Source: JAOAFT01 sp035390885 (GTDB taxonomy: Bacteria; Bacteroidota; Ignavibacteria; UBA10030). Taken from it: a DNA stretch of 26,158 nucleotides. The position numbers and the translations under genes were made by a program. The notes under the pieces are model-generated. The model was not told the DNA's origin. It made no database searches and saw only the letters and a list, made by a program, of their open reading frames with translations. Positions within the stretch are counted from its first letter, which is position 1; every line of letters begins with the position of its first letter. Of the stretch, positions 7,583-15,455 are shown one piece after another. The stretch spans positions 1 through 26,158 of the forward strand of contig DAOOUW010000030.1 in NCBI GenBank assembly GCA_035390885.1. The letters are read 5' to 3'.

Positions 7583-8059
7583 ATGAAAAAATTTTCGCTC
7601 TGTTTGCTTTTATTTATTGTTGGATGTACTCCATCTGAGGACAAAATACGCAATATGGTCAAGGATGAATTACAGCAATTAGATCCATTACACTATTTTT
7701 CTAATCCACAAATTGCGGGACCATATTCACCCGCTGTTCAGGCTGGCCGTTTTCTTTTCATTAGCAGTCAGGCAAGTACAGATTTGGAAACGAACGAATT
7801 TATAGAAGGAACGGTTGAAGAGCAAACTCATCAATCGCTTCAAAATATTATGACGCTTCTCAGCCATGCAGGATTCGATTCTTCCAATGTTGTTCAATGC
7901 ACAATCTACTTAAAAGATTTAAATGACTTTACAAAAATGAATCTCATCTTTGGTGGATACTTTGAAGAAGGAAAATATCCTGCGCGCACCGTTGTTGCAG
8001 TGTCTGATTTGAGAGAGCATGCACGGGTCGAGATTTCTGCAATTGCATTTAAACCATAA
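7583..8059 (+). CDS. RidA-family protein with lipoprotein signal peptide
   Basis: A 158-residue protein. The N terminus MKKFSLCLLLFIVGC is a lipoprotein leader with lipobox IVGC (Cys15), then a short charged linker (to about 40) and a full RidA/YjgF/UK114 domain. Conserved family residues are present: GPYSPAV, the Asn of MNLIF, the substrate-binding Arg in PARTVV, and the Glu in RVEIS. The usual SGQ is SSQ. Cytoplasmic RidA hydrolyses reactive enamines/imines such as 2-aminoacrylate; here the protein should sit in the envelope on a lipid anchor. An in-frame TTG at 7562 is possible, but the ATG at 7583 gives the correct leader. It lies 76 bases after the DUF355 gene and 5 before the HutI-like gene. 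Confidence 0.85.
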   Translation: MKKFSLCLLLFIVGCTPSEDKIRNMVKDELQQLDPLHYFSNPQIAGPYSPAVQAGRFLFISSQASTDLETNEFIEGTVEEQTHQSLQNIMTLLSHAGFDSSNVVQCTIYLKDLNDFTKMNLIFGGYFEEGKYPARTVVAVSDLREHARVEISAIAFKP

Positions 8060-8064
8060 ATTCA

Positions 8065-9282
8065 ATGAATCTCATCCTTCGAAATATCCAACAACTAATT
8101 ACGCCTTTAACTCGACCGATGGAAGGATGTAACGGCAATTTTCAAACGCTTTCCAATGCCGCCGTTGTAATGCAAAACGGGAAATTCATCTGGATTGGAC
8201 AGGAGGAACAATTCGATAGTAGCTCATTCGAGTTAATCGATTCGTTCGATGCATCCGATTACATCGCGCTGCCAGGATTTGTTGACCCGCTTACATTTCC
8301 GTTCTTCCCTCATATCAATAGAAAACACGATGCACTCTTTGAACCATGGCGAGAGCAATGGGCACCTTCATTAATTAAGGAAAAAGTTTTCCATTTTCTT
8401 CGCACACTAAATCAAGCCTCAAAAGTCGAAATCAAAAAAGCATCACGATTCCATTTCGAGCAATTCTTAAAACACGGAATTACGACCGCCAGAGTTTCTA
8501 TTGAAGAAACCGGCGATGAAGCAACGACGTTCCTTCTCCTTCAACTTGCAAAAGAGTTGCATAACGAGCATTTACTCGACTCTATTCTGGCTTGCTATAT
8601 TGGTCTTGGTTCGCTTCAGCACACTTCACTTGACAATTACACTCAATGGCTGAGCGAACGCTTTCTCCCATATTTGAGCGACCACCGCTCTACTTCACAT
8701 CTTGTACTTGAATTGGGATTGTTTCAAGATATTCAGTTAGAAAAAATATTGACATCGTCTAACAGATATGGTTTCGATCATACTGTTCTCGTTGATTTCT
8801 TCAATAGAACAAATGGAATTTGGTCTTCAACTACAGATAATTCACAATGCGTCATTACTTCGCCTCCATCGAATGACGACATTACTCTCTTGCAACAAAC
8901 AAAAACGCTCGCTATTCTTTCACCAATGTTCTTTCTCTTTACTCGCCAAAAACCATTTTCGATTCGTACCGTGCTTGATGCAGGTATACCAGTCGCGCTT
9001 TCTTCAGGATTCCATCCAGTTATAGGTCGCACGCTCTCTCCACAACTAACATTGATGCTTGCATGCTCTCAATTTGAATTTACTCCAGAAGAAGCTCTCA
9101 CTGCTCTTACACTTACCGGCGCTTTAGCGTGCGGATGTCACAATGTCGTTGGAAGCATCGAAATTGGAATGCAATCCGACCTACTCCTTGCACGAGCAAA
9201 CGACTTCTACGACCTCGTTTACTACAATGGCACAAACTTCATTACAAAAATTATTAAGAATGGCGTAATGCTAGACTTTTAA
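8065..9282 (+). CDS. Imidazolonepropionase-like protein lacking all metal ligands (HutI pseudoenzyme)
   Basis: A 405-residue protein that aligns end to end with imidazolonepropionase (HutI), the amidohydrolase of histidine breakdown. Shared framework includes ALPGFVDP, LKHGITTA, LDAGIPVALSS, FTPEEALTALTLTGA, GSIEIGMQSDLLLA and KIIKNGVML. The active site is gone: the GFVD-x-HTH metal motif is GFVDPLTF (Leu76, Phe78), the KIHAD His region reads TVLVDFF, the GAHA block reads GLGSLQ, and the TDFNPG Asp is Gly315 in SSGFHPV. Known HutI enzymes bind Zn/Fe through these residues, so catalysis is very unlikely. The frame is intact, so this looks like a selected pseudoenzyme rather than a decaying gene. 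It follows the RidA lipoprotein gene by 5 bases and is 2 bases from ftcD. Confidence 0.85.
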   Translation: MNLILRNIQQLITPLTRPMEGCNGNFQTLSNAAVVMQNGKFIWIGQEEQFDSSSFELIDSFDASDYIALPGFVDPLTFPFFPHINRKHDALFEPWREQWAPSLIKEKVFHFLRTLNQASKVEIKKASRFHFEQFLKHGITTARVSIEETGDEATTFLLLQLAKELHNEHLLDSILACYIGLGSLQHTSLDNYTQWLSERFLPYLSDHRSTSHLVLELGLFQDIQLEKILTSSNRYGFDHTVLVDFFNRTNGIWSSTTDNSQCVITSPPSNDDITLLQQTKTLAILSPMFFLFTRQKPFSIRTVLDAGIPVALSSGFHPVIGRTLSPQLTLMLACSQFEFTPEEALTALTLTGALACGCHNVVGSIEIGMQSDLLLARANDFYDLVYYNGTNFITKIIKNGVMLDF

Positions 9283-9284
9283 CT

Positions 9285-10331
9285 ATGTCGAACGAGAAAA
9301 AAATTATAGAGTGTGTGCCAAATTTTAGCGAAGGCAGAAATGAAGAAACCATCAAGGCAATTGCGCAGAGTATAGAGAATATTCCTCACATTGCTTTGCT
9401 CAACATCGAAGCCGATGCCGACTATAACCGCACTGTAGCAACATTCGTTGGCGAACCATTAAATGTACTTCAAGCGGCGATTGCTTCTACTAAGGTTGCG
9501 CTAGAGCGCATCGATATGGAGCATCAAAAAGGCGAACATCCTCGTATTGGAGCGGTTGATGTCGTACCTTTTATTCCTTTGAATCATGCGACGATGGACG
9601 ACTGTGTTTCTCTGGCTCGAGGCTATGGCAAAATCATTTCGGATCGATTCGATGTGCCTGTTTATTTGTATGAATGTGCTGCAACTCAACCTCACCGAAA
9701 AAATCTAGCGGCAATTCGCAAAGGTGAATACGAAGGTTTACCAAAGAAATTGAGCGACCCAAATTGGTATCCCGACTTCGGTAAACCTTTCTTCAACAAA
9801 AAATCCGGCGCAATTGTTACAGGGGCTCGCAACATTCTCATTGCTTACAACATTACGCTCTCGACTTCAAAGCGCCACATTGCTCATGAAATAGCTCTCC
9901 GCATAAGAGAACGAGGATTTCCCTTGAAAGATCAATTCGGAAATGTGCAACGAGATAACGAAGGAAATATTATAACGATTCCCGGAGCCTTAAAGTGCGT
10001 CAAGGCAATTGGCATAAATCTCGAGCGCCTTCACAAAACGCAGGTTTCGACAAACTTGATAAATTATAAAGTTACGTCTCTCCATCATGTTTTTGAAGAA
10101 GTAAAGCGACAAGCTGATCTTTTTAATGTCGACGTGATTGGAAGTGAAATTGTAGGACTCGTTCCTCTTGACGCTTTGTTGCAGGCAGGCAGGTTCTATT
10201 CTGGGAATAATTCTCTTTCAGAGAATCAATTAGTCGAGTCCGCAATTTACAATCTCGGATTGAACTACCACTCTCATTTTGTTCCTTCGGAAAAAATAAT
10301 AGAGTACAAACTGCAGCAATTTAATGATTGA
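9285..10331 (+). CDS. ftcD: Glutamate formimidoyltransferase
   Basis: A 348-residue cytoplasmic enzyme that transfers the formimino group of N-formimino-L-glutamate to tetrahydrofolate, the last step of one histidine degradation route. The N-terminal IECVPNFSEGRNEETI, LLNIEADADYNRTVATF and the catalytic-His block GEHPRIGAVDVVPFIPL are diagnostic, as are NILIAYNI and the later SEIVGLVPLDALL. No cyclodeaminase domain is fused, as is usual in bacteria. The ATG follows the HutI-like stop by two bases and has no ribosome binding site, indicating coupling. No hutH or hutU is in the window. It is the last gene of the plus-strand cluster. Confidence 0.93.
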   Translation: MSNEKKIIECVPNFSEGRNEETIKAIAQSIENIPHIALLNIEADADYNRTVATFVGEPLNVLQAAIASTKVALERIDMEHQKGEHPRIGAVDVVPFIPLNHATMDDCVSLARGYGKIISDRFDVPVYLYECAATQPHRKNLAAIRKGEYEGLPKKLSDPNWYPDFGKPFFNKKSGAIVTGARNILIAYNITLSTSKRHIAHEIALRIRERGFPLKDQFGNVQRDNEGNIITIPGALKCVKAIGINLERLHKTQVSTNLINYKVTSLHHVFEEVKRQADLFNVDVIGSEIVGLVPLDALLQAGRFYSGNNSLSENQLVESAIYNLGLNYHSHFVPSEKIIEYKLQQFND

Positions 10332-10382
10332 ATGACCAAAGCTACTCGATTTTCTTCTGGCTCAAGGAATGAGTTGGTTCGT

Positions 10383-10510
10383 CATTTAACCCAAATTATA
10401 CATTAGAAACTTGCAAAGATTGTTGTCTCGATACGCTCTTCGAATTACTTGGCAGCCAAAACTCCAACGCTGATTGAAACGCTGATTGAGATGAACGACA
10501 ATTCGTTTCT
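10383..10510. repeat. Dispersed palindromic repeat, copy 2 (partly degraded)
   Basis: The left flank TTTAACCCAAATTAT then ACATTAGAAAC (10385-10410) and the following TTGCAAAGATTGTTGTCTCG and ATACGCTCTTCG match copy 1 closely. The right half no longer pairs well. It contains a 12-base perfect tandem duplication, AACGCTGATTGA, at 10466-10477 and 10478-10489. The repeat lies between two convergent transcription units (ftcD and the P-loop gene). Confidence 0.65.
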
Positions 10511-10573
10511 CACCCCCGCCAATTGGATATCATTTCTTTTTCTAAATATCCTACCCTATTTATCTTGAGCGCA

Positions 10574-11287
10574 TTACTTGGAGTTATATATTTTCCAAAG
10601 TTTAGAAGTTGCGCGTTCTAATTCCTCTCCAATGAGTACAGGATCGAGCGTCTTCTCTGGCATATTGTCGAACACAGCATAAGGAATTTTGAAATTGCGA
10701 ACGTGAATAAAGTTCGGATCCTTCTTTTCAATTTCATCCCAATCGTTCGTCTTGTAGTAAAACTCCATCTTTTCATCCGGCAGAGAATGGTAAAGAATCG
10801 AATCCTCTTCTCCTTTGCGCGCTCGTCGTCTGTTCTTACGGAGCGATTCTTCATACGTAACTTTAATATACACTAACGCAGCCTTCTCAAGCATTTCGTC
10901 GGAGAGGCAGGAAAGCGCGTGTTGAATAGCATTGTCGCCTCCTCTGGCAAATTCAACAATTGAGGTCATTCGTTCGTGGTATGTTGGGTCCTTCATAATC
11001 TTTTTTTTGTAATCCAACGCAAGCCGTTTCATATACAAATCCCAAACGTACGGTTCATAGTAGTAATATTTTTCATCGCTCCAGATTCTTGGCTTGTTCA
11101 TTTGCGACATCAAATCATCGAGTTCGAACGTCTCCCACACATACACAAAATCATCGAGCTCCTCAAAATTTGCAATTGCAAATCGTTCTAATCGTACTAT
11201 CGGATCGCATTTCTTCAAAAAATCTATCACCTCAGATTTGCCTGCCGCTGGTCTTCCAGTAATAATCACAATCGGAAAATGTTTCAT
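10574..11287 (-). CDS. P-loop NTPase/kinase-like protein, unknown substrate
   Basis: A 237-residue protein beginning MKHFPIVIITGRPAAGKSE, a Walker A motif at residues 11-18 (GRPAAGKS) right after the first beta strand, as in small-molecule kinases. Other visible features are an aromatic-rich stretch (KYYYYEPYVWDLYMKR), EFARGGDNAIQHAL and a basic KNRRRARKGEEDS segment that could be a lid. I do not recognise a named family. The start at 11287 has AAAGGAG at ideal spacing; an ATG six codons upstream overlaps the stop of the preceding nucleotidase gene and has none. It is 14 bases from the 5'-nucleotidase gene and probably co-transcribed, which might hint at nucleotide metabolism (inference). Confidence 0.7.
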   Translation of the reverse strand: MKHFPIVIITGRPAAGKSEVIDFLKKCDPIVRLERFAIANFEELDDFVYVWETFELDDLMSQMNKPRIWSDEKYYYYEPYVWDLYMKRLALDYKKKIMKDPTYHERMTSIVEFARGGDNAIQHALSCLSDEMLEKAALVYIKVTYEESLRKNRRRARKGEEDSILYHSLPDEKMEFYYKTNDWDEIEKKDPNFIHVRNFKIPYAVFDNMPEKTLDPVLIGEELERATSKLWKIYNSK

Positions 11288-11301
11288 CTCGTACTCCTTT
11301 C

Positions 11302-12801
11302 TCATTTAGAAATTTGTTTAATTCTTCCTTCGACTTTGGATTCGATCACACCGGTGGCTCGAATTTTTTGTTCGACGACTGAAAATACAGTTTTATCAAG
11401 AAGCGTATAGTCTGAAATTTCAATTCCAAGATATCGTTTCGATTCGCCAATCAAGTAATCGCTTGCCGCAACGGTATAGATTCTATCATCGCGGATTGGC
11501 TGACCATTGACAAGGAACTGAACAAATTCGATAGAGCCATCATCTTTTTTCTTCCACACTACATTTAATCCTGATGTCTGAATAGGCGATCTGGTACGAA
11601 TTGCGTATTCAACCGCTGCTTTCAATTGATCTCCTCGAAGTGAAAAAACTCCCAGCACATTTCTGAATGGTAATACTTCGAACAATTTGCGTTTTGTAAT
11701 CTTCCCTTCTGGCAAATCCTGTCGAATTCCATGGTCATTCATAAAAGCAACATCCGCATGGGCGGCTTCTCGCTGTGCATCGGTAATAAAATCTCCAATA
11801 CCGCTTTCTCCGCCTCGACCTCGAACCCACGGAGTGCGCAGCTCGCCAAGAACTTCTGAATATGATTTTTCAATAACATTTTGCATCGAGTCGACAAACG
11901 AAGTTAGTTTAGTCGTTGGATATTCATCCCTTACCCAGAGAGAAATAAGTTTTCCATTGCTCGAGAGTATTTTTCCATGATCAACCGTCAGCGTAATAAC
12001 TCCAAGATATTCACAGTTCGAACCAGTCTGAACGATCAATATGTTATTTATTCGTTTTGGCTTTTGCAGTCGAGTGTGCGAATGACCGCCGATAATAATG
12101 TCGATTCCATCGACTCGGCTTGCTAATACTGTATCATCGCTAACGCCTTGATGCGTGAGCGCGATAATTACATCTGCTTGCGGCCGAAGCAATGCCACCA
12201 TTTGCTTTGAGGTTTTGATTGGATCCAGAATTTTTATGTTCCTACTGCTATTCTTATTCACAAGACTATAAAATTCTCTGGACATTATTCCAAAGACTCC
12301 AAATCGAATTCCGCCTTTTGTAATAATGATGTAATCCTTGTTATTCACTGGAGCAGTATTTGCGCTATCCCGAATATTTGCCGCAAGCGTTGGAAAATGA
12401 GCAATCGACGTGAGTTTCTTCAAATTATTTACTGAAACATCAAAGTCATGATTTCCGACTGTCCACGCATCGTAATCGAGCATGTTCATCATTTCAAAAA
12501 GAGCTCCGCCTTCAGCGCCATTGTATACAAATTCTGTAATTGGGTTTCCGGTCATAACATCGCCGGCATCGAAAAGCAAAGTAAGTTTCTCCGCCCGCCG
12601 AATGCTATCCGCCACTACTTCCAGTTCCTTGAATCCACCGATAAGCGGCTTTGGATTTCCCTTCACCCAGAATGCTTCATGCGGAACAAAACTGGCGTGT
12701 ATATCATTGGTATGGAGAATTGTGATTGTCTTCGGCTGTGCAAAAACAAATGAAATAGAAACGAACAAAAGAAGAGCAATTCTTAGAGAACGAGTTTTCA
12801 T
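11302..12801 (-). CDS. Secreted UshA-type 5'-nucleotidase / 2',3'-cyclic phosphodiesterase family
   Basis: A 499-residue exported hydrolase. A Sec signal peptide ends near residue 21 (SFVFA-Q). The metallophosphatase domain (about 24-290) has HTNDIHA, LFDAGDVMTG, VGNHDFD, ALTHQG and GGHSHTRL, which supply the dinuclear metal site. The C-terminal 5'-nucleotidase domain (about 315-499) has GIGDFITDAQREA, MNDHGIRQDLPEG, LPFRNVLGVFSLRG and an SDYLIGE region. The family dephosphorylates external nucleotides or related phosphoesters in the periplasm or at the surface; exact substrate is unresolved. The ATG follows AAAGGA by 7 bases. The P-loop gene follows 14 bases downstream. Confidence 0.92.
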   Translation of the reverse strand: MKTRSLRIALLLFVSISFVFAQPKTITILHTNDIHASFVPHEAFWVKGNPKPLIGGFKELEVVADSIRRAEKLTLLFDAGDVMTGNPITEFVYNGAEGGALFEMMNMLDYDAWTVGNHDFDVSVNNLKKLTSIAHFPTLAANIRDSANTAPVNNKDYIIITKGGIRFGVFGIMSREFYSLVNKNSSRNIKILDPIKTSKQMVALLRPQADVIIALTHQGVSDDTVLASRVDGIDIIIGGHSHTRLQKPKRINNILIVQTGSNCEYLGVITLTVDHGKILSSNGKLISLWVRDEYPTTKLTSFVDSMQNVIEKSYSEVLGELRTPWVRGRGGESGIGDFITDAQREAAHADVAFMNDHGIRQDLPEGKITKRKLFEVLPFRNVLGVFSLRGDQLKAAVEYAIRTRSPIQTSGLNVVWKKKDDGSIEFVQFLVNGQPIRDDRIYTVAASDYLIGESKRYLGIEISDYTLLDKTVFSVVEQKIRATGVIESKVEGRIKQISK

Positions 12802-12912
12802 ACAAATCCTTTCATAAGTGCGCCGTAAGATAACAAGATTTTGTGATTTTCAAAATTCGGATGTTTGATGATTGTAAAAAATGTGAGAGTTCGCGTCCAA
12901 TAGAAATGTCGG

Positions 12913-13100
12913 GGTTAAGCAAGCTTACAACTCAGGCAGTTACCTCAATACGCTCTTCAAGCTACTCGGCAACAGATTCTCTGACGGTGGCTGAATAGTA
13001 CGAAAGTACATATCGAAGCCACCGCTTGAGATTCCTTCTTCATCCATCTTTTTATTGACACTATTCTGTTACCTCTTTGGCAGAATCTGGGACAAAGCAG
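12913..13100. repeat. Dispersed palindromic repeat, copy 3
   Basis: The core at about 12940-13024 has TTACCTCAATACGCTC, CTACTCGGCAACAGATTCT, CTGACGGTGGCTGAATAG and TATCGAAGCCACCG. CGGTGGCT (12985-12992) and AGCCACCG (13017-13024) are perfect inverted arms with a smaller stem, GTAC-gaaa-GTAC, between them. The right end, GGCAGAATCTGGGACAAAG (near 13079), resembles the right flank of copy 1. The left flank is strongly diverged. It occupies the 383-bp gap upstream of the nucleotidase gene, which otherwise shows no gene. Confidence 0.7.
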
Positions 13101-13184
13101 GTTTCTTAATGAATTACCCTGTGGCAAAACACAATCCAACGTTTTGTTGCAAGCGAACTCAATATATAATTATTTGCTTTCTTT

Positions 13185-14360
13185 CTAGTTGTTCTCAGAA
13201 GTATATTCGCCCTCATCACCATCAAGGTTTCTGCCATTCTGATATTCGTTAACATCGTAGTCGTCCTCGTCGTAGTTGAATTCAACCTTACTCTGCTTGA
13301 CAATCTCGGCAAGTATATCATTCAAAAATCCTTGTTCGACTGCAGACTGAAACTTTATAAGAAGCTCTGGAATGTTGATGACTTCTTCGATACAATCCAT
13401 ATAGCGAGAAACGATCGCATTAATAGAATATTGCTTTTCCGCTTGCTCTCTGATCCTTTCTTTAATTGTCTCAGTTGTATCAGAGGATTTCACAACAAAG
13501 GTTATTGGGTATTTCTCGATCTTATCAATATCCAAAAAATATTTTTTTACATCTACGGTCTCTGTTACCTGAAAGAAACGACCCAAGGGTTTCATCACAA
13601 AATCGATCCCCCCATCATTGGCATTGGTACGGCCAGTTTTATATAGCTTGAGGTTGTCTTCTTTCAAATCTTCCGGAACAAATCCCCAGTAGAGCTTTTG
13701 ATTATGGTAGTAATACTTCAAAACACTGTAGCTTACTATTTCAAAAATTCTTGCATCAACTGTCGGTTCAAGTAATTCTTTGATAAAGTTAACAAGTTCC
13801 CCTTCACCTTTAACCTTTTCTGCATTTTCACAAAACTTGATGAAACGTTCGAACGAACTTTTCTTTGCTGCAATGTATGCATCAATTATTTGAATGACAG
13901 ATGCTGCAATGTCAAGCTTCCTTTTACCAATTCGTAGAACTAATAGATTTTGATTGAACCAATAGCGATTGCTGGTTGGGTCTCGCAGGATCGGAACGTA
14001 ATCACAATTTGGAAAGAACTTCTTGAATTCTTCATTGAGTCTATGGTTGAGTGCATGGTTCTGCAATTTCTGCCCAAATGGAAGCTCGCGCTGTCGCTTA
14101 AAAAGGGTAGAGAAAACTGCACCTTGATAATTCTTGTAATCACCTTTGATGTTGAATCCATGTGCAAGATAATCTTCAACTAATATATAGATAGCATAAA
14201 GATTTGCAAAACTCCCTCTCGATTTTGAACCTTTATTTGCAGATTTAGTTTTAATGTTGATGTACTGTATAAGTTCACTCTTAGAGAAAACCTTATCAGA
14301 AAGACTTTGGAAATTTTTCTTTAGGATTTTTTTGATTGTCTTCGTGAATTCGTGTTCCAT
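13185..14360 (-). CDS. Putative type II restriction endonuclease (partner of the YhdJ-like methyltransferase)
   Basis: A 391-residue protein encoded immediately after, and overlapping by 40 bp, the DNA methyltransferase gene, the classic type II arrangement. A likely PD-(D/E)xK-type core is TNANDGGIDFVMKP followed by GRFFQVTE, in which acidic residues on one strand precede a Q-x-x-E strand; the Lys is not in its standard position, so the catalytic set is tentative. The N-terminal third is basic and helical. The last 30 or so residues are extremely acidic (YDEDDYDVNEY onward). The function call rests mainly on context and the candidate core. The target would be that of the methyltransferase, perhaps ATGCAT. 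Confidence 0.65.
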   Translation of the reverse strand: MEHEFTKTIKKILKKNFQSLSDKVFSKSELIQYINIKTKSANKGSKSRGSFANLYAIYILVEDYLAHGFNIKGDYKNYQGAVFSTLFKRQRELPFGQKLQNHALNHRLNEEFKKFFPNCDYVPILRDPTSNRYWFNQNLLVLRIGKRKLDIAASVIQIIDAYIAAKKSSFERFIKFCENAEKVKGEGELVNFIKELLEPTVDARIFEIVSYSVLKYYYHNQKLYWGFVPEDLKEDNLKLYKTGRTNANDGGIDFVMKPLGRFFQVTETVDVKKYFLDIDKIEKYPITFVVKSSDTTETIKERIREQAEKQYSINAIVSRYMDCIEEVINIPELLIKFQSAVEQGFLNDILAEIVKQSKVEFNYDEDDYDVNEYQNGRNLDGDEGEYTSENN

Positions 14361-15217
14361 TTTGCTGTCTTTTCAAATAAGGATGTTTGTTTTTCACTTA
14401 TCGGTTTTTCGTAAGTCTTTGGCAGTTTCCGAAGAGGCTCCCCGTTGAAGTGAGTAGCAATCTCCATTCTCCTTAAACCTATCTTGACGTAATCCTCGTT
14501 TATTTCAATGCCTATTGATCTCCTGTTGAGTTGCTTGGCAACAAACGAGGTTGTAAAGGTGCCCGAAAATGGATCGAGCACTAAGTCCCCTTCATTACTA
14601 CTGGCTTTAATTATCCTTTCGAGAAGGGCTATAGGTTTCTGAGTTGGGTGATTCTCATATTCTTCCATTCTGTATCTGACACGCGGTATATGCCAAACGT
14701 TTCCCGGCACCTTTTTCGAGTTGTACACCGTTGGAATAGTTTTTCGGTAATCTATCAATTTCCTAACAGCGCCTGTCCTTGCTTCAACAAGAATATCGTT
14801 AGAGTTGAAAGTGTAATTTCTTTCGTCCTTGACACAATGGAGAATAGGCTCATAAAGAGAACCAAAATACTTTCTCGCCTGAACACTTGAACTGTCATAA
14901 AACCACACTATCCGCGAAAGGATGGTAAGCCTTTCCCTAAGAAATATATCAAAGTACGGCATGTTCTGGGTTGATGTCATTACATACATTGTCCCATGTG
15001 GCTTCAATTTGCCAATACATATTTCCAACCATTTGTGACACCATTTTAGATATGAACCGTCTGCTTCCCATCGTTCAGGAACATCTATAAGCTTCTTACC
15101 AATGTTGTAAGGTGGATCGGCAAAAATAAGATCGATAGAATTATCTTCGACAGTTTTCAAAGTTTCGATTGCATCGCCCCAGATGATCTTGTGCCCATTT
15201 TTTTCAAATATCTTCAT
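14321..15217 (-). CDS. Adenine-specific DNA methyltransferase, YhdJ-like
   Basis: A 298-residue N6-adenine methyltransferase of the beta order: catalytic DPPY (Asp34-Tyr37, in FADPPYNIGK) comes first, then a target-recognition region, then the AdoMet motif LDPFSGTFTTSFVA and HPTQKPIALLERII. Long blocks coincide with E. coli YhdJ as I remember it: FADPPYNIGK, SRIVW-YDSS-VQA, GS-YEPIL, YTFN, VPGNVW--PRVRY, EYENHPTQKP and GLRR. YhdJ methylates ATGCAT, so a similar target is likely here. A lysine-rich C-terminal tail extends past the YhdJ-like part and overlaps the endonuclease start. Unlike solitary YhdJ, it is coupled to a putative endonuclease. No controller gene is present. Confidence 0.9.
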   Translation of the reverse strand: MKIFEKNGHKIIWGDAIETLKTVEDNSIDLIFADPPYNIGKKLIDVPERWEADGSYLKWCHKWLEICIGKLKPHGTMYVMTSTQNMPYFDIFLRERLTILSRIVWFYDSSSVQARKYFGSLYEPILHCVKDERNYTFNSNDILVEARTGAVRKLIDYRKTIPTVYNSKKVPGNVWHIPRVRYRMEEYENHPTQKPIALLERIIKASSNEGDLVLDPFSGTFTTSFVAKQLNRRSIGIEINEDYVKIGLRRMEIATHFNGEPLRKLPKTYEKPISEKQTSLFEKTAKWNTNSRRQSKKS

Positions 15218-15455
15218 AGTAAATTGATATTATTAAATAGATACCACAAAATCTATGCTTTATTAAGCTTCTGAGCATATTGCAGATGTCAATTCGTAAA
15301 TATTACAATATTTCTGTGAATTCATAATTTTTTTGTAAACAAAAGTATTAAGTAATTTGTATAGTTGATTTCTTTAATTATTTCATTATTCATTTTCAAA
15401 CTTTCATACTGTATAACTAAACTTCGTTGCCGCGCTCCTCTCTTCTCTCATTCGC

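Noticed and set aside
8768..9032. Open frames on both strands within the HutI-like gene
   Set aside because: They are shadows of the long coding frame, without ribosome binding sites or recognisable domains.
13877..13882. Possible avoidance of ATGCAT as a sign of the restriction specificity
   Set aside because: I found at least five sites (5408, 5800, 8249, 13877, 24016), near the roughly six expected by chance, so there is no depletion in this window.
15225..15330. TTGACA near 15285 on the minus strand as the methyltransferase promoter
   Set aside because: No good -10 hexamer is found at 16-18 bases; the nearest TAATAA is too far.
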